Positions 28,314 to 37,677 of a stretch of 64,000 bases of DNA are shown here, piece after piece (the stretch's first letter is position 1; every line of letters starts with the position of its first letter). The notes under the pieces are model-generated. The model saw nothing but the letters and a program-made list of their open reading frames with translations, made no database searches and was not told where the DNA came from. A program made the position numbers and the translations under genes. The DNA is from Spirochaetaceae bacterium (GTDB lineage Bacteria > Spirochaetota > Spirochaetia > DSM-27196 > PXBQ01): assembly GCA_007695285.1 (NCBI GenBank), contig REEC01000118.1, forward strand, positions 39,537-103,536, given 5' to 3'.

Positions 28314-29372
28314 TCACGCGAGCAGTTTGATCCGAGAAAAAATATACGACAAGTTATCGCGCTTAATGACCACCTGAAAAAAATCGGTGTCCTCGAGCTG
28401 GTGCGCCTGATAGTTCTCGTATTGAAGATACTTTTTCGATTTGCGCCTGTCAAACCAATGAACCAACGTTATCTCGCCGTTTGTGAGTTCCAGCCCCGTG
28501 ATTCCGCGTTTTCCTAGGACCGATCCGGAGTTGAACATGCACGGCACGACGAGGTTTTCCCGATACAAGCTCTCGTGCGAACCGTACTTCTCCTCGCTCT
28601 CGACCACCGCATCGAGCTCAGACTTCAGAAGTGCAATTTTGTGTTCAATTTTCCCCTTCTTCTTGTCGGAAGATTTGGGATACTTTCGGCAGAGGCGCTC
28701 AACCTCAAACTTCAACGAGTCGATTTTCGACATCGACTCGAACAGAGGCCGATGCGTGTGCCCGATTACCGCGATGATCTTGTTCGCGTTCGCAAACTCG
28801 TATACGCGTTTCTCGGTCTTGAATTTCTTCCGGCTATCGTGAGCGACCGTGTAGTTTTTTATCTTGAGCGGATTTGCGATGTACTTCAAAACCAACCCGA
28901 CAAGAGCATGGTGGCGGATGTACCGCGATGCGGTCTGGTGCCCGTGAAAAATAAAGATCTTGTTTCCATGGTAGTCGAGTGTAACGGCGTCGTGCGGCTT
29001 GATCTCGTTCAACCCGTACGACAGCGCGAGGTCGTGGTTTCCGACGATACGGATGAATCGTCCGTCGCGCTCGAATTCATCAAAGACATCGTACACATCT
29101 ACCCAGCGCCGCCGAATCGAATCAAACGTGAATCTCTGGAGCTCCTCGACGTCGCCGTTCAGGATCAAAGTGTAACCCTCAGGCAGGTATCGCCGCCGAA
29201 GTACCTCGACAAAAACCTGCGCATTGCTCCTGAAATCGTCCGTCTTTCGTCCGGTGCCCATGTGCAGGTCGCTGAAAATCACATACTTATCGGTGTTTTT
29301 CAGCGGCCTCGCCGCGGTTTCGTCGAACAACATCGATAACGTCTCGAAGCTATACGCGTCCTTTTTGGTCAC
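28314..29372 (-). CDS. Calcineurin-like metallophosphoesterase
   Basis: 352 residues. The metallophosphoesterase signature is complete: FSDLHMG (about residue 33), LNGDVEE, IVGNHD, and GHTHRP later in the chain; these bind two metal ions. The C-terminal third contains a helical insertion. It probably hydrolyses a phosphomonoester or phosphodiester; the substrate cannot be told. The start is GTG with GGAGG 8 bases upstream. It is divergent from the large unknown gene at 29456 with 83 bp between start codons. Confidence 0.85.
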   Translation of the reverse strand: MTKKDAYSFETLSMLFDETAARPLKNTDKYVIFSDLHMGTGRKTDDFRSNAQVFVEVLRRRYLPEGYTLILNGDVEELQRFTFDSIRRRWVDVYDVFDEFERDGRFIRIVGNHDLALSYGLNEIKPHDAVTLDYHGNKIFIFHGHQTASRYIRHHALVGLVLKYIANPLKIKNYTVAHDSRKKFKTEKRVYEFANANKIIAVIGHTHRPLFESMSKIDSLKFEVERLCRKYPKSSDKKKGKIEHKIALLKSELDAVVESEEKYGSHESLYRENLVVPCMFNSGSVLGKRGITGLELTNGEITLVHWFDRRKSKKYLQYENYQAHQLEDTDFFQVVIKRDNLSYIFSRIKLLA

Positions 29373-29442
29373 CCGTTAAACCTCCACGATCCCTGCTCGG
29401 CTGCTCACATCCCTGCCCCTTCTCTCGCGCGCGCATCTGTAC

Positions 29443-29448
29443 TATACT
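29443..29448 (+). promoter_or_regulatory. -10 box of predicted leaderless promoter
   Basis: TATACT (29443-29448) ends 7 bases before the GTG start of the unknown 617-residue gene. TTCTCT at 29420-29425 could serve as a weak -35 with a 17-bp spacer. No ribosome binding site. Confidence 0.5.
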
Positions 29449-29455
29449 TTTTACA

Positions 29456-31309
29456 GTGGGTATATCGCAAGACGCCGGCGGACACGGTGGAGAGCCTCCG
29501 TACGTATCCGCGGATCCGTCGGAAAAGGAACTCTTTCTCTCCCAGCTTGGAAGCTTCACCCCGCGTGAACGAGAGATCTTCCATAAGCTCTGCGCTCAAT
29601 GGGAACCTGCAATCTCGTATCAACGCTTCTGCGCTCTCTCGGGAATAGACGATGCCGGAAAGAGTTCAGACCTCAACCGATTGATCGAGAAACTCCGCCT
29701 ACACGGAGTAGCGTTGCTGGCTCGTTCACTTTCCGACGGAAGAGCTCAACCGGATACGATCCGGTTGTTCTCCGAACGGGAAAAAGCGTTTTACGCCGAC
29801 GCACTCGACGATGAGCTCCTTTCGGTAAGCGAGTCGATCGTGCACGCGCTTCCTACCGAGTCGGCTCTCGTGGGACGAAAGATCCAAATTCCCGTAGCGT
29901 TTATCGACGATGCGACACCCGAGGCACTAGTCGCGTTCATGGAGAAACCAACCCCCGGCGACGTCATTTTCCGAGTCCCGTGTCACAACGAGTCGTGTTA
30001 CGTTACCGGACGCTCGCTGAAACGGCTACTTGCGCTCGCAATTCACAAACTCCGATACTATCTGCAGAGTAACGATCTTCTCGAACGCGTCGCAAAAGTC
30101 TCGGAAAGCGGTATTATTGTGCTGGCGAAGAAGCTCGCGTCGAAGGACGCGGCGTTCTGGATCACGCTCTGCGACAAGTGCCACGAAAACATCGACGCGG
30201 TGAAAGACCCACGGACGGGAACTCCGGACAACGAGTTTTTTCAGGCTGCCGCGATCGTTCGCCTAGTCGTCTCAGCGCAGAACGCTCTCGCCGAAAAGAA
30301 CGCACGCGCAGAAACCGAACGCGATCTCGACATGCAGGCGATTGTCCACAATGCACAAACCGGCCTTGAACCGTTGATCGACGCGGATGGATTCGCGACT
30401 CGGCTCAGAGAATTCGCCGAGAAACACGCCGACCCCGATGTCTTCGTGGGCGAGTTTGCCGCCAAACACCTGGAACAAAAGGACCGCCACGAACTGCCGA
30501 CGATCGTTGAACTCGGCCGCTACGTAGTTCATCGCGACAATATTGCACCCGCTTTCATGAAACGATTCGCGGAACTCGCCGAGGAACTCAAAGCAGAGTA
30601 TATCGACGAGATGACGCAACGATTACGAGCGATGAACCGCGGCACGAACACAGTTTTCACGACGCACCGGAATTTTGATGCCGACATCCGGCAACGCGTC
30701 GAGATCGCCGATAGTTTTGTCGATTCTCTCTTGAAAAAGCCGGCCATTCTCGCGGAAGCGATCATCCTTCACGGCAAGAATTCAAAACAGGTCCACTCGG
30801 TAGACGATCTCAAGAGAAAACTCGGAGCGTTTTTTGTCCCCAACACAATGAAGCTTAAGGATTACGCGGAGGTCTTCGGCTTGTATCGGCACGAGTTGTT
30901 CGACGCCGCGTGGCCGCGACTCGGCGTTTTTCTGCGGCTTTGGATAAAACTCTCCGGTGGGTACGAGAGCTTGAGGTCCGTATACCTCGACGCCCCTACA
31001 CGGCGCGATACGGCAGGAACGGTGATCGGGCGGGCCGCGATGCAGGAGTCCGCACCCGTACAGAACTCGGGAACCGGTCCTCGGCGAGCGACCGCGCAGC
31101 GAACGGTCGGGACACCTGCTTCTTCACGCCGATCGGGATCGGGATCGAGTCGAACCTCGCGTCGACCTGACCCCGGGGCGGGTAAGCGCCAGTCGCCATC
31201 GCCGCCTCGCCCCGTACGAGCCGGCGGCGACGCAACCGCCGCGTACTCAAAACGCCAGCGCGAGACCGCCTGGGAAGAGTTCACTAAGTCCATCCGGCAT
31301 CGGCCGTAA
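29456..31309 (+). CDS. Large unrecognised protein with basic Ser/Arg-rich tail
   Basis: 617 residues, no family recognised. Residues 1-520 are mostly helical and hydrophilic with no signal peptide or membrane segment. Residues about 22-80 (SEKELFLSQLGSFTPRERE and following) could form a small helical or winged-helix module. Two Cys pairs occur near residues 180-245 (VPCHNESC, LCDKCHEN), which might bind metal. The last ~90 residues are low-complexity, rich in Arg, Ser, Pro and Gly (SSRRSGSGSSRTSRRPDPG), and resemble a nucleic-acid-binding or disordered tail. It appears leaderless with a GTG start. Confidence 0.7.
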   Translation: MGISQDAGGHGGEPPYVSADPSEKELFLSQLGSFTPREREIFHKLCAQWEPAISYQRFCALSGIDDAGKSSDLNRLIEKLRLHGVALLARSLSDGRAQPDTIRLFSEREKAFYADALDDELLSVSESIVHALPTESALVGRKIQIPVAFIDDATPEALVAFMEKPTPGDVIFRVPCHNESCYVTGRSLKRLLALAIHKLRYYLQSNDLLERVAKVSESGIIVLAKKLASKDAAFWITLCDKCHENIDAVKDPRTGTPDNEFFQAAAIVRLVVSAQNALAEKNARAETERDLDMQAIVHNAQTGLEPLIDADGFATRLREFAEKHADPDVFVGEFAAKHLEQKDRHELPTIVELGRYVVHRDNIAPAFMKRFAELAEELKAEYIDEMTQRLRAMNRGTNTVFTTHRNFDADIRQRVEIADSFVDSLLKKPAILAEAIILHGKNSKQVHSVDDLKRKLGAFFVPNTMKLKDYAEVFGLYRHELFDAAWPRLGVFLRLWIKLSGGYESLRSVYLDAPTRRDTAGTVIGRAAMQESAPVQNSGTGPRRATAQRTVGTPASSRRSGSGSSRTSRRPDPGAGKRQSPSPPRPVRAGGDATAAYSKRQRETAWEEFTKSIRHRP

Positions 31310-31320
31310 AGACGCCGACA

Positions 31321-32871
31321 TCATCTACGCCGACGGAGCGATTTCCTTACAACGGCAGCGCAGTTGTACCCCGGAGCGCCAAAAATCCCACCTCCGGGGT
31401 GCATACCCGCGCTCGCAAGAAAGAGGCCGGGCAACGGTGTCTCGTAGCGCGAGAGCTCGGGAATCGGACGGAACATGAACATCTGGTCAATGACCATTTC
31501 GACGTGCATCACGTTCGCGTTTGGCATCGCGTGTTTTTCCGAGATCACGTCGGGCGTCTGGACGTACACGTCGCGGACCGCGTCACGGGTTCCCGGCGCG
31601 TACCTTTCGACTACACCGAGAAGTTTCTCCTTTTCGCGTTCGGCGATCTCAGGCCACTTCACTCCGTCGCGCAGCGCAAAAGGATAGTACTGCCCCCAGA
31701 CGAACAGAACGTGTTTACCTTCCGGCGCGAGAGTCGGGTCGATCGCGCTGAACGTCATACCGATCGCGGCGGGATCGTTTGACGGCATTCCTTTGAGATA
31801 ATCGGCGTACGCATCGTTGAGGTACTGGGTACTCGGGCAGAGCAGTTGCAGCCCAAGAACCGCTTCGTCCGGGTCGGCGACCTGGTACCGAGGGAGTCTG
31901 TCCATCGCGCACCGCAAGACCATCCCAAACCCGTTCCCGACGTGGATCTTTCTGATCTTCTCTGCGAGGCCGGGCGGTGTCCAGTCGTCGAGCATTTTCA
32001 GGAACGTCGGATGGACGTGAGCGTTTGAGACGACACGACGCGCGGTCACTCTCTCACCGGCAACCGTTTCAACGCCGGCCGCGCGGCCGTTCTCAACGAG
32101 GATCCGCGCCACCTCGGCGTTCGGAAGAACGGTGCCGCCGTGATCGCGGATGTACCCGGCGAGCGCCTGAGTCAACATACCGGACCCTCCCTTCGGCCGA
32201 GCCGGACCGTTTCCATGCACGACAGAGTGCCAACCGATGAACTCCGCGGACGCGGCATCGATCGGCGGGGGTCCGCTCTGGGCGCCCCACCACGCCAGCG
32301 CGGCACGCATCTGCGGGCTTTCGAAGGTGTCGTCGATGAACCTTCCGTAACTCTGGAAAATTTGCTTCAGCATCGTTATTTTGCCCGTTCGCGAGTCGTT
32401 GATCTTCCGAAAAGCAAACGTAGAGAGAATCGAACGCGCGGTCGGCGGTTTGAGAAACACTTCAAAAACCGCTTCGTTCAACGGTTTCCAGAGGCGTATG
32501 AACTCTCGGTACGCTTCTGCGTCGTGCTGACTCACGCGCGCAATGCTCTCGCACGTTCGGTCAAGGCTCCGGTAAAACGAGATCGAGCTCCCGTCGTCGA
32601 ACGGCGCGACCATAAACGGGTCAAGGGGAATGTACTCGAGACCGTACTTGGCGAGCTCCAGGTCGGCAACGATCGGCGTGTGGTGGATCATAAAGTGAGC
32701 CGATCCTCCCACGTCCATTTTGTACCCGCCAAACATCTGCTCGGTACAGACCGCACCGCCGATCGTGTCCCGACGCTCGAGCACCGTTACAGTGTACCCC
32801 GCGCGTGCGAGATACGCTCCGCACACGAGCCCATTATGCCCACTCCCGATAACGACTACGTCTGTATCCAT
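31321..32871 (-). CDS. CrtI/phytoene-desaturase-like FAD oxidoreductase
   Basis: About 516 residues. N-terminal dinucleotide motif VVVIGSGHNGLVCGAYLARAGY with the downstream acidic residue in VLERRDTIGG, and a C-terminal FAD-contacting segment (LFLASAGMHPGGGIFGAPGYN). This is the architecture of carotenoid desaturases/isomerases and retinol saturase-like enzymes. No other carotenoid gene is adjacent, so the substrate is open. The start is either ATG 32871 or a GTG three codons earlier at 32880; neither has a strong ribosome binding site. It is divergent from another flavoprotein gene. Confidence 0.82.
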   Translation of the reverse strand: MDTDVVVIGSGHNGLVCGAYLARAGYTVTVLERRDTIGGAVCTEQMFGGYKMDVGGSAHFMIHHTPIVADLELAKYGLEYIPLDPFMVAPFDDGSSISFYRSLDRTCESIARVSQHDAEAYREFIRLWKPLNEAVFEVFLKPPTARSILSTFAFRKINDSRTGKITMLKQIFQSYGRFIDDTFESPQMRAALAWWGAQSGPPPIDAASAEFIGWHSVVHGNGPARPKGGSGMLTQALAGYIRDHGGTVLPNAEVARILVENGRAAGVETVAGERVTARRVVSNAHVHPTFLKMLDDWTPPGLAEKIRKIHVGNGFGMVLRCAMDRLPRYQVADPDEAVLGLQLLCPSTQYLNDAYADYLKGMPSNDPAAIGMTFSAIDPTLAPEGKHVLFVWGQYYPFALRDGVKWPEIAEREKEKLLGVVERYAPGTRDAVRDVYVQTPDVISEKHAMPNANVMHVEMVIDQMFMFRPIPELSRYETPLPGLFLASAGMHPGGGIFGAPGYNCAAVVRKSLRRRR

Positions 32872-32980
32872 ACCATCCACTGTACTCGTCTTTAACAGAT
32901 TGGCCTACCATTCCGTCGTTGTTTTTTCAGTATCGTTCTCAGAGAATTCTTTCGGGCTTTTCCGAATGCGGATCGATGGT

Positions 32981-32986
32981 TATACT
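32981..32986 (+). promoter_or_regulatory. -10 box of predicted leaderless promoter
   Basis: TATACT ends 5 bases before ATG 32992; there is no ribosome binding site and only a weak T-rich -35 at 32958-32963. Confidence 0.4.
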
Positions 32987-32991
32987 CCCGT

Positions 32992-34161
32992 ATGCTCGAC
33001 TGGCTGATCATCGGAGGTGGCATCCACGGCACGTTCCTCTCGCACGCCCTCACCGCTGCCGGCGGTGTTCGCCGCGAGGCGATTCGCGTCATAGACCCGT
33101 GGGACGAGCCGCTGTACCTCTGGCGCCGCCACACCGGGAAATGCGGCATGGTCTTCCTGCGCTCTCCGAGCAGCCACAACCTGGATCTCGACTTCCGTGC
33201 TCTGCGACGATACGCGCGCGTCGCCGGAGTGGGAGCCGAACACTTTGTCGAACCGTACGCGCGGCCGTCGCTCGAACTTTTCCAACGCCACGCCGCTCAT
33301 GTTCTCGCCGAGTTTTCACTCGCTGATCTGCGCGTAACCGGGCGCGCGCGACGGGTCGTACGGATCCGGCACGGAGCACGCGTGGAAACCGACGCCGGCG
33401 CTATAGACGCACGTAACGTAATTCTCGCCGTAAGTATGAACGAGGCCGCCTCGTACCCCGAGTGGTGGAGCGCCACCGATCGACGATTTAGTCACGTGTT
33501 CGAATTAAACAGAGACGTCGAACCGTTATCCGGCACGGTCTTGATCGTCGGTGGTGGGATAACCGCGGCGCAAAAAGCGCTCGAATCAGTCGCGACGGGT
33601 CTCAAGGTCATCGTGGTGTCGCGCCATGACGTGCGCGAGTCGAAATTCGACAGCGATCCGTGTTATATCGGACCCAAATGTCGACGCTTTTTCCTCTCGG
33701 TTCGTGACTCCGTTGAACGCAGGCGGATCATCTCAAGCGCGCGGTACCCCGGCACGATTCCGCCTGACGTACTGAACGCTTTCCGATCGGCGGTCGCGCG
33801 GGGCCGGATCGTACTCAAGGTCGGCGATATCACCCGCGCATCGAGCGACGACTCGACCGGCACCGTGAACCTCTCGGTCGTCGCACGCGACGGCACAGGG
33901 CCTGACATAATCACGGGCGACCACGTCGTTCTAGCCACGGGATTCAAAACCGGGCCACCCGCGTCGGAACTCGTCGCGATGACCGCACGCGATTTTGGCG
34001 CACCACTCGCTCCGGACGGCTACCCGATCCCCGACCGGACGCTCCGCTGGACCGACTGCATCCGTGTCACGGGCGAACTCGCGGACATGGAACTCGGGCC
34101 ACCGAGCAAGAACATAATCGGCGCGCATCACGCGGCGCGGCTCATTCTCTCATCGTTGTAG
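32992..34161 (+). CDS. FAD/NAD(P)-binding oxidoreductase, monooxygenase-like
   Basis: 389 residues with two Rossmann motifs: IIGGGIHGTFLS (residues 6-17) for FAD and LIVGGGITAAQKALE near residue 184 for NAD(P). ATGFKTGPP near residue 320 is like the ATG motif of FAD-dependent N-hydroxylating and Baeyer-Villiger monooxygenases. The early segment MVFLRSPSSHNLDLD fits the same group. It is probably a flavin-dependent oxidoreductase of the ornithine/lysine monooxygenase-like type, with unknown substrate. It is divergent from the CrtI-like gene. Confidence 0.72.
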   Translation: MLDWLIIGGGIHGTFLSHALTAAGGVRREAIRVIDPWDEPLYLWRRHTGKCGMVFLRSPSSHNLDLDFRALRRYARVAGVGAEHFVEPYARPSLELFQRHAAHVLAEFSLADLRVTGRARRVVRIRHGARVETDAGAIDARNVILAVSMNEAASYPEWWSATDRRFSHVFELNRDVEPLSGTVLIVGGGITAAQKALESVATGLKVIVVSRHDVRESKFDSDPCYIGPKCRRFFLSVRDSVERRRIISSARYPGTIPPDVLNAFRSAVARGRIVLKVGDITRASSDDSTGTVNLSVVARDGTGPDIITGDHVVLATGFKTGPPASELVAMTARDFGAPLAPDGYPIPDRTLRWTDCIRVTGELADMELGPPSKNIIGAHHAARLILSSL

Positions 34162-34213
34162 GTACGCAACGGTTGAGACGCGGGCAGCACCCCGCCGGTA
34201 CCGTGCCTGTAGA

Positions 34214-35767
34214 TCACGAGGCCGGCGGAGACCCGGGCTCTTCCCGATCATCAATTTCGTCTAGCTCTTCCAGCTCTTCCACGTCGCCTTGAACGTCGGT
34301 TCTCGCGTCGCTCTCGCCGTTTTCGAGCTCTTCGAGCGTTTCTATCTCTTCCTCTTCGCTGTCGTACTGACGCTCGAGAATGCTCGTTCGGATACTCGTG
34401 AAAACAAGCGGATATACGACGTTGAAGAAGTAAGACTTCCTGATCAAGTGCGCCTTCTTTAAGTTGTACTGCTCGACGATCTTGTTCGACCGGTGAGCAA
34501 GGTACGACTCGTAACCCAGGAACTCCGTCTCGTCGCTGGGCACATCAGGATCCTGTTTGATCGTGTCCTGGTACCGGCCGAGGCTCTCGAAAAGGTAGTA
34601 TAGCGAGTATTTTCGGCCGATGAATTCGTCGAGGCCGATGCGGTCCTCACCAAACTTCCGTTCGAGCACGGCGTGCTTCTTCGGGAATAGCAACTTGTAA
34701 ATGTAAGCCTTTCGGATACTTACCGAATTAGACGCAAACACTTTCTCGATTGCATTCGTCACGAACGGGTTTCCGCGATAGTACTGAAGCATTTTCACGA
34801 TCCGGTCCGCTCCTTGATGCCCTTTCGTGAGCAGCTCCATCACTTGATCCTGAATTTGCTCGGGCAAGCCGGGGTTGACCTGAACGCTGTACGTATTGAA
34901 CACGACGCTTTTTTTGTCTTTCAAAACGACGGTGCCGAACTTATACAGCTCGTCTTTTGTGATAGAGCGGTATTGACCGAACAGCGCTTCGGCTTCGCGC
35001 CTGAACCGACGATAGTAGTCGTCGGCGATACCCGTTGACTCCAGGGTCCGGTAGAACTGCTCCGAGATCCGAAGTCCGCCGATCGGTGCGGTCGATTCCA
35101 TTCGTTTCGCGTCGATCACCGGCAGACCGATTACGTCCCACTGTTTTGCGCCGTCGGGGCCGAAATTTCCGATAATCACTTCGCCTATGTTGGCGCCGAT
35201 ACGAATCCGTATCTGAAAAAACGCATTCATCGAAGACGAGAGTTCGTACGACCGTCGCAATGTCGAGATGATCTCGAACGCGCGTTCGAGGTCCTCGCGT
35301 GTATCTTTCGAGACGTTCTCGTTCAAGAAACGATCGTTTGCCTGGTTGAACAACACGCAGACGCGCTGCATCTCGATGCACGAGTAGAACAGCTCGCGCG
35401 CGATGTACTTGATCGCATCGTCCTCCGAGAGGTCGCGTACACGCGGATCGAGAAATCCACCGTAGTGGAACATGAGACTGTCGCCTTCGATTTTGTTCAG
35501 GTATCCGCCATGCCGTTTGAGCACGGTATTGAACGCGGTGTACAGTCCGTTCAGAACCATTTGGTTCTCTTTCGGACTCAGGAACTTCGACAGGTACGAG
35601 TAGTCGGCGATATCAATGAACCCGATCCCGACGTACGCCTCCATCGAGGATCGGGGAATTCCGCCCATCTCGAAAATCGCGTCGACGAGCTGTTTGGGAA
35701 GGTAAAACTCCTCGATCTGCTTTCGCAGTTCGAGTTCATCGCGTGTCGGCTCTCGGTTTTCCGGCAT
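34214..35767 (-). CDS. Class III adenylate/guanylate cyclase-domain protein with atypical active site
   Basis: 517 residues, cytoplasmic. The cyclase domain covers residues about 45-270: metal Asp D52 in GFIDIADYS, substrate Lys K92 and metal Asp D96 in NKIEGDSLMF, and ANIGEVIIGNFG. In QWDVIGLPVIDAKRME the base-recognition Asp is present and the Arg of the NxxxR pair is kept, but the transition-state Asn appears replaced by Ile. Residues about 290-460 are a helical region with no recognised domain. The last 50 residues are very acidic (EEEEIETLEELENGES). No sensor domain or membrane segment is seen. It may be a low-activity or regulatory cyclase. Confidence 0.82.
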   Translation of the reverse strand: MPENREPTRDELELRKQIEEFYLPKQLVDAIFEMGGIPRSSMEAYVGIGFIDIADYSYLSKFLSPKENQMVLNGLYTAFNTVLKRHGGYLNKIEGDSLMFHYGGFLDPRVRDLSEDDAIKYIARELFYSCIEMQRVCVLFNQANDRFLNENVSKDTREDLERAFEIISTLRRSYELSSSMNAFFQIRIRIGANIGEVIIGNFGPDGAKQWDVIGLPVIDAKRMESTAPIGGLRISEQFYRTLESTGIADDYYRRFRREAEALFGQYRSITKDELYKFGTVVLKDKKSVVFNTYSVQVNPGLPEQIQDQVMELLTKGHQGADRIVKMLQYYRGNPFVTNAIEKVFASNSVSIRKAYIYKLLFPKKHAVLERKFGEDRIGLDEFIGRKYSLYYLFESLGRYQDTIKQDPDVPSDETEFLGYESYLAHRSNKIVEQYNLKKAHLIRKSYFFNVVYPLVFTSIRTSILERQYDSEEEEIETLEELENGESDARTDVQGDVEELEELDEIDDREEPGSPPAS

Positions 35768-35783
35768 CTTGAGTTATTTTTCC

Positions 35784-37658
35784 TTAGTTTTTGATAAATT
35801 CAAGAAACTCTTGTTCGCTTATTATCGGTATGCCGAGATCACGGGCTTTACGGTTTTTCGCCGATCCGGAGTCCGGATCGTTCGTAACGAGATAGCCGAG
35901 TCCGCGAACGACAGAGGACTTCACAGTGCCGCCGCGGCTCACAATCCTGTCCTCCGCGGCCGCGCGCGTGATGCTCTCGAGTGGGCCGGTGAAACAGAAA
36001 CTGACACCCAACAACGGCCCGTCGGTGTTCGGTGGGGTTATCGAGATCCGACCGGTCTCGAGCACGCGAGACATCTCGTCGCGAAGCAGGGATACCCCCG
36101 TGAGAATCGCGTCCGCCGTGGTCTCGCCGATGCCGTCGACTTTCGATAGATCGTCGCGCGTTGCTTCGGCTAGTTTTTCGAGCGTATCGTAACCCGCCGC
36201 GACTGCCTTCTCAAGGACTTTTTCTCCGATTCCCTCGATGTCGAAACCCGCGATGAACCGCGCGAGTGGGAGTTCGTTGGCCGCAAATAGATTCGCCAAC
36301 GCTTTTTTTGCGATGGCCTCGCCCATACGCTCGAACGCGACGATATCGGATTCGGTCAGCGAGTAGAGATCGGCGATCTCTTGAACGCGACCGCTCTCGA
36401 ACAATCGCCCGAGCAAGACGTCACCAAAATCGCGAACTCCGTTCACGTCGAGCCACTTCCTGATGCGATGGTACGCGCGTTTCGGACACGCGATGTTCGG
36501 ACAGAACAGACGCGTATCATCGTCAACAAGCGTAGTCCCACACGTTCCGCACGTTGTGGGAAGCTCAATCGGAGTGGTTCCGGGGGGATTCTCCACGAGC
36601 TGCTCGATCTTCGGGATGATCTCACCGCGCTTGGTAACGCGTACAAGCGACCCGATTTGGATTCCCAACTCAACGATGTGCGCGCGGTGCACGAGATTCG
36701 CGCGCCTCACCGTGGTTCCCGCGAGCCGGACCGGGTCGAGGATTCCGATCGGCGTGTATAGGTGACCGGACTCGCTCCACTCGACCGCAGCGAGCCGCGT
36801 TACGCCCTCTTCGGGCGAGAACTTGAAGGCGATTTGTTTCTCCGGGCGCGCGCGTTGCATATCGTCGATGTCGATCGCGACACCTTTCACAACGAGACCG
36901 TCGATATCGAGATCGAGATCGGCTCTCTCGGCGAGCACGCGGTCGCGGTACGCGATCACTTCATCGGGGTTCGCAAGAAAAACCGTCGGGACAACGGTGA
37001 AGCCTTCGCGATCGAGCCAACCGATTTTCTCGCGCTCGTCGGCGAAGTACGAGTCGGCCCCGGTGTGCCACGCATCGTAGACGTACACATCGAGCAATTC
37101 GGCTCCAACTCCGTCCTTCCGTTTCATGATTCCGTTCGCGGCGTTCCGACAGTTGGCTTTTTCGGGGTAGTGCTCGCGATGCACGGTGCGCGACATCATC
37201 ACTTCACCGCGTACACCACCCGAAAACCCGGTCTCGATTGTCGGCCTCACGCCGGACATCTTTGCGACGTTCGAGGTCACATCGTCTCCGACCTTCCCGT
37301 CACCGCGTGTCACGGCGTACAAAAACCGACCCGCGTCGTACTGCAGTTCGATGCTCGCGCCGTCGAGTTTGTACTGCACGACGTACTGCGCGTGCGCGAC
37401 CTTTCGTGCCCACACGAGAAATGCTTCCGGATTTGACGCCTTATCCTGGCTGTTCATCGGCATGACGTGGCGCCGTTTGGCTAAGTTCGGTGATTCGTCG
37501 ACGCCGATCTCGGAGAAAAGCGAGTTGTTGGGATCGAGACCGCGCAGCTCATCCCACAACCGGTCGAACTGCTCGTCGGAGATTTCCGGCTCGTCGTTGT
37601 AGTACAGTTTTTGGTGACGGCGGATCTCGGTCTCCAGTTGCCGTATCTTATCGTTCAT
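35784..37658 (-). CDS. ligA: NAD-dependent DNA ligase
   Basis: 624 residues, somewhat shorter than the common 670. Domain order: N-terminal NMN-recognition helices (LYYNDEPEISDEQFDRLWDEL), adenylation domain with KLDG (VQYKLDGASIELQY, near residue 97), OB fold, four-Cys zinc finger (CGTCGTTLVDDDTRLFCPN), helix-hairpin-helix repeats and a C-terminal BRCT domain (PLLGVSFCFTGPL). It seals nicks in replication and repair. The ATG has no ribosome binding site, and the divergent thpR start is only 19 bp away, so its transcript is predicted to be leaderless. Confidence 0.95.
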   Translation of the reverse strand: MNDKIRQLETEIRRHQKLYYNDEPEISDEQFDRLWDELRGLDPNNSLFSEIGVDESPNLAKRRHVMPMNSQDKASNPEAFLVWARKVAHAQYVVQYKLDGASIELQYDAGRFLYAVTRGDGKVGDDVTSNVAKMSGVRPTIETGFSGGVRGEVMMSRTVHREHYPEKANCRNAANGIMKRKDGVGAELLDVYVYDAWHTGADSYFADEREKIGWLDREGFTVVPTVFLANPDEVIAYRDRVLAERADLDLDIDGLVVKGVAIDIDDMQRARPEKQIAFKFSPEEGVTRLAAVEWSESGHLYTPIGILDPVRLAGTTVRRANLVHRAHIVELGIQIGSLVRVTKRGEIIPKIEQLVENPPGTTPIELPTTCGTCGTTLVDDDTRLFCPNIACPKRAYHRIRKWLDVNGVRDFGDVLLGRLFESGRVQEIADLYSLTESDIVAFERMGEAIAKKALANLFAANELPLARFIAGFDIEGIGEKVLEKAVAAGYDTLEKLAEATRDDLSKVDGIGETTADAILTGVSLLRDEMSRVLETGRISITPPNTDGPLLGVSFCFTGPLESITRAAAEDRIVSRGGTVKSSVVRGLGYLVTNDPDSGSAKNRKARDLGIPIISEQEFLEFIKN

Positions 37659-37662
37659 CGTT

Positions 37663-37671
37663 TATACTATA
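37663..37671. promoter_or_regulatory. Shared divergent -10 of ligA and thpR
   Basis: The palindromic TATACTATA sits in the 19-bp gap between the two start codons. Read on plus, TACTAT (37665-37670) is 7 bases from the thpR ATG. Read on minus, TATAGT (plus 37666-37671) is 7 bases from the ligA ATG. Both -35 regions would lie inside the opposite coding sequence; neither shows a strong -35. Confidence 0.5.
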
Positions 37672-37677
37672 CACCGT

